This document shows positions 62,902 through 64,000 of a stretch of 64,000 nucleotides of DNA, piece by piece; position 1 is the stretch's first letter; each line of letters starts with the position of its first letter. The DNA comes from Neomicrococcus aestuarii (GTDB taxonomy: Bacteria > Actinomycetota > Actinomycetes > Actinomycetales > Micrococcaceae). The notes beneath the pieces were generated by a model. It did no database searches, was not told where the DNA came from, and was given only the letters and a program-made list of their open reading frames with translations. The stretch lies in assembly GCF_014201135.1 (NCBI RefSeq), contig NZ_JACHDR010000001.1, positions 2,666,001 through 2,730,000 on the forward strand, read 5' to 3'. The position numbers and the translations under genes were made by a program.

Positions 62902-63750
62902 ATGTTGAGAATCGCTGTTCCAAACAAGGGTGCGCTCTCCGAAGCCGCCCAAAAAATGCTGACCGAGTCCGGATACCGCCAGCGCCGCGACAACCGCGAG
63001 CTGGTCATGGAAGACCACGAGAACGGTGTGGAATTCTTCTACCTTCGCCCTCGAGACATCGCTGTCTACGTTGGCAAGGGCATCTTGGACATTGGTATTA
63101 CCGGCCGTGACTTGCTCATGGACTCCGGCGCCAACGTGGATGCTGAAGAAATCATGCAGTTGGGCTTGGGCGTTTCCTCGTTCCGATTCGCCGCTCCGGT
63201 GGGATCGTTCACGAACGCTCAAGAGCTCAACGGCAAGCGTATTGCCACAAGCTATGACAACCTCTTGCGCGAATACCTGACTCAAGAAGGAATCACCGCG
63301 AGCGTGGTCCGTCTTGATGGCGCCGTGGAGTCCTCGGTGCGTTTGGGTGTTGCGGACGCTATCGCGGACGTCGTGGAGACCGGCAACACCTTGCGTGCTG
63401 CAGGCATGGAAGTTTTCGGCGACCCGATCCTTCGCTCCGAGGCCGTGCTGATTGGCCGCCGCGGACATCAGCCAGCCGGACTTGAAGTTCTCAAGCGCCG
63501 CTTGCAGGGCGTCTTGGTTGCCCGCCGCTACGTGATGCTGGACTACGACGTTCCAACCGAGCTCGTTGAGCAGGCCACCGCGTTGACGCCGGGACTGGAA
63601 TCGCCCACCATTTCGCCACTTCACGATTCGAAGTGGATGGCAGTGCGCGCCATGGTTCGCCAGCAGGAAACCAACCGCATCATGGATGATTTGTATGACA
63701 TCGGTGCGCGCGCGATCCTGGTGAGCCAGATCCACGCTTGCCGTATCTAA
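62902..63750 (+). CDS. hisG: ATP phosphoribosyltransferase (long form)
   Basis: This 282-residue enzyme starts histidine synthesis from ATP and PRPP. It is the long form, with a catalytic part ([23 protein letters not shown]; the PRPP-loop region [17 protein letters not shown]) and a C-terminal ACT-like regulatory domain (~210-282) ending in [11 protein letters not shown]. It can therefore be feedback-inhibited by histidine without HisZ. It lies 57 bp after hisE and 22 bp before hisF. Confidence 0.96.
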   Translation: MLRIAVPNKGALSEAAQKMLTESGYRQRRDNRELVMEDHENGVEFFYLRPRDIAVYVGKGILDIGITGRDLLMDSGANVDAEEIMQLGLGVSSFRFAAPVGSFTNAQELNGKRIATSYDNLLREYLTQEGITASVVRLDGAVESSVRLGVADAIADVVETGNTLRAAGMEVFGDPILRSEAVLIGRRGHQPAGLEVLKRRLQGVLVARRYVMLDYDVPTELVEQATALTPGLESPTISPLHDSKWMAVRAMVRQQETNRIMDDLYDIGARAILVSQIHACRI

Positions 63751-63772
63751 GTACTCTTCGAAGGGCTTTCTC

Positions 63773-64000
63773 ATGAGCGTTGCTATTCGTGTCATCCCGT
63801 GCCTCGATGTTGACGAGGGACGCGTGGTGAAGGGCGTGAACTTCGAAGGCTTGCGAGACGCCGGCGATCCGCTGGAACTTGCGAAGCGTTACAACGAGGC
63901 CGGCGCGGATGAAATCACGTTCTTGGATGTCACCGCCTCTAGCGGCGATCGTGAGACCACCTTCGATGTAGTTCGGCGCACCGCTGAGCAAGTATTCATT
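63773..64000 (+). CDS. hisF: imidazole glycerol phosphate synthase subunit HisF, N-terminal part
   Basis: The gene is cut by the right edge; 76 residues are visible. [21 protein letters not shown] with the catalytic Asp in CLDVD, and the [12 protein letters not shown] strand, are typical of HisF. It makes imidazole glycerol phosphate and AICAR with ammonia from HisH. It is co-directional with hisE and hisG. Confidence 0.95.
   Translation, partial: MSVAIRVIPCLDVDEGRVVKGVNFEGLRDAGDPLELAKRYNEAGADEITFLDVTASSGDRETTFDVVRRTAEQVFI

Overview
This 64 kb window is chromosomal DNA of a high-GC Gram-positive actinobacterium, most likely a member of the Micrococcaceae (Arthrobacter/Rothia-like). The evidence is moderately high GC with GTG and TTG starts, actinobacteria-specific families (SepH, and proteins I read as DUF4193, DUF3093, DUF3710, DUF3159, DUF3000, DUF5998 and DUF6421), topoisomerase IV genes of the actinobacterial ParE/ParC type, and a block whose order matches Mycobacterium tuberculosis Rv2680-Rv2699c (RNase D, DUF3000, dxs, TrmA-like methyltransferase, APC permease, ceoB/ceoC, DUF3159, OB-fold, DUF3710, dut, DUF3093, DUF4193). 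Family names were assigned by recognising sequence, not by a database search.

Layout. 0-13 kb: the end of parE, a BlaR1-like M56 peptidase plus BlaI-type repressor, the divergent cydA-cydB-cydDC operon (cytochrome bd oxidase and its ABC assembly factor), a TIGR01777 oxidoreductase and parC. 13-19 kb: a GNAT/acyl-CoA synthetase fusion (Pat-like lysine acetyltransferase), DUF5998, a phosphodiesterase and sepH. 19-33.7 kb: the conserved Rv268x-269x block with dut, a K+-type locus (two TrkA-N proteins and a KimA-like permease), an rRNA methyltransferase, acnA and dxs, followed by DUF402 and an unrecognised gene. 33.8-44 kb: aldo/keto reductase, a Tat-exported Rieske lipoprotein, a FadB-like fusion, RNase D, DUF3000, threonine aldolase, DUF6421, msrB and an alpha/beta hydrolase.

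44.1-48.1 kb is an accessory island inserted in housekeeping DNA. It holds an unrecognised gene with a possible degenerate nuclease-like core, a large zinc-ribbon protein with an RNASQH motif typical of HEPN RNases, and a serine resolvase pseudogene broken by stops and frameshifts. This is the best candidate for an undescribed (defence-like) system.

48.1-64 kb: sufE-sseA, zapE, a BenE transporter, a small MT0933-like protein, a tRNA Gly-Cys-Val cluster, a RecB-like nuclease, def-fmt-rsmB-rpe, an FMN riboswitch followed by ribM-ribD-ribE-ribBA-ribH, and hisE-hisG-hisF (cut by the window edge).

Several regulatory structures are visible. They are twin inverted repeats between blaI and cydA, a 16-bp perfect hairpin hiding the ribosome binding site of the Rieske gene, an inverted repeat over the -10 box of the FadB-like gene, a palindrome between sepH and the DUF4193 gene, and many terminator hairpins at convergent gene ends.
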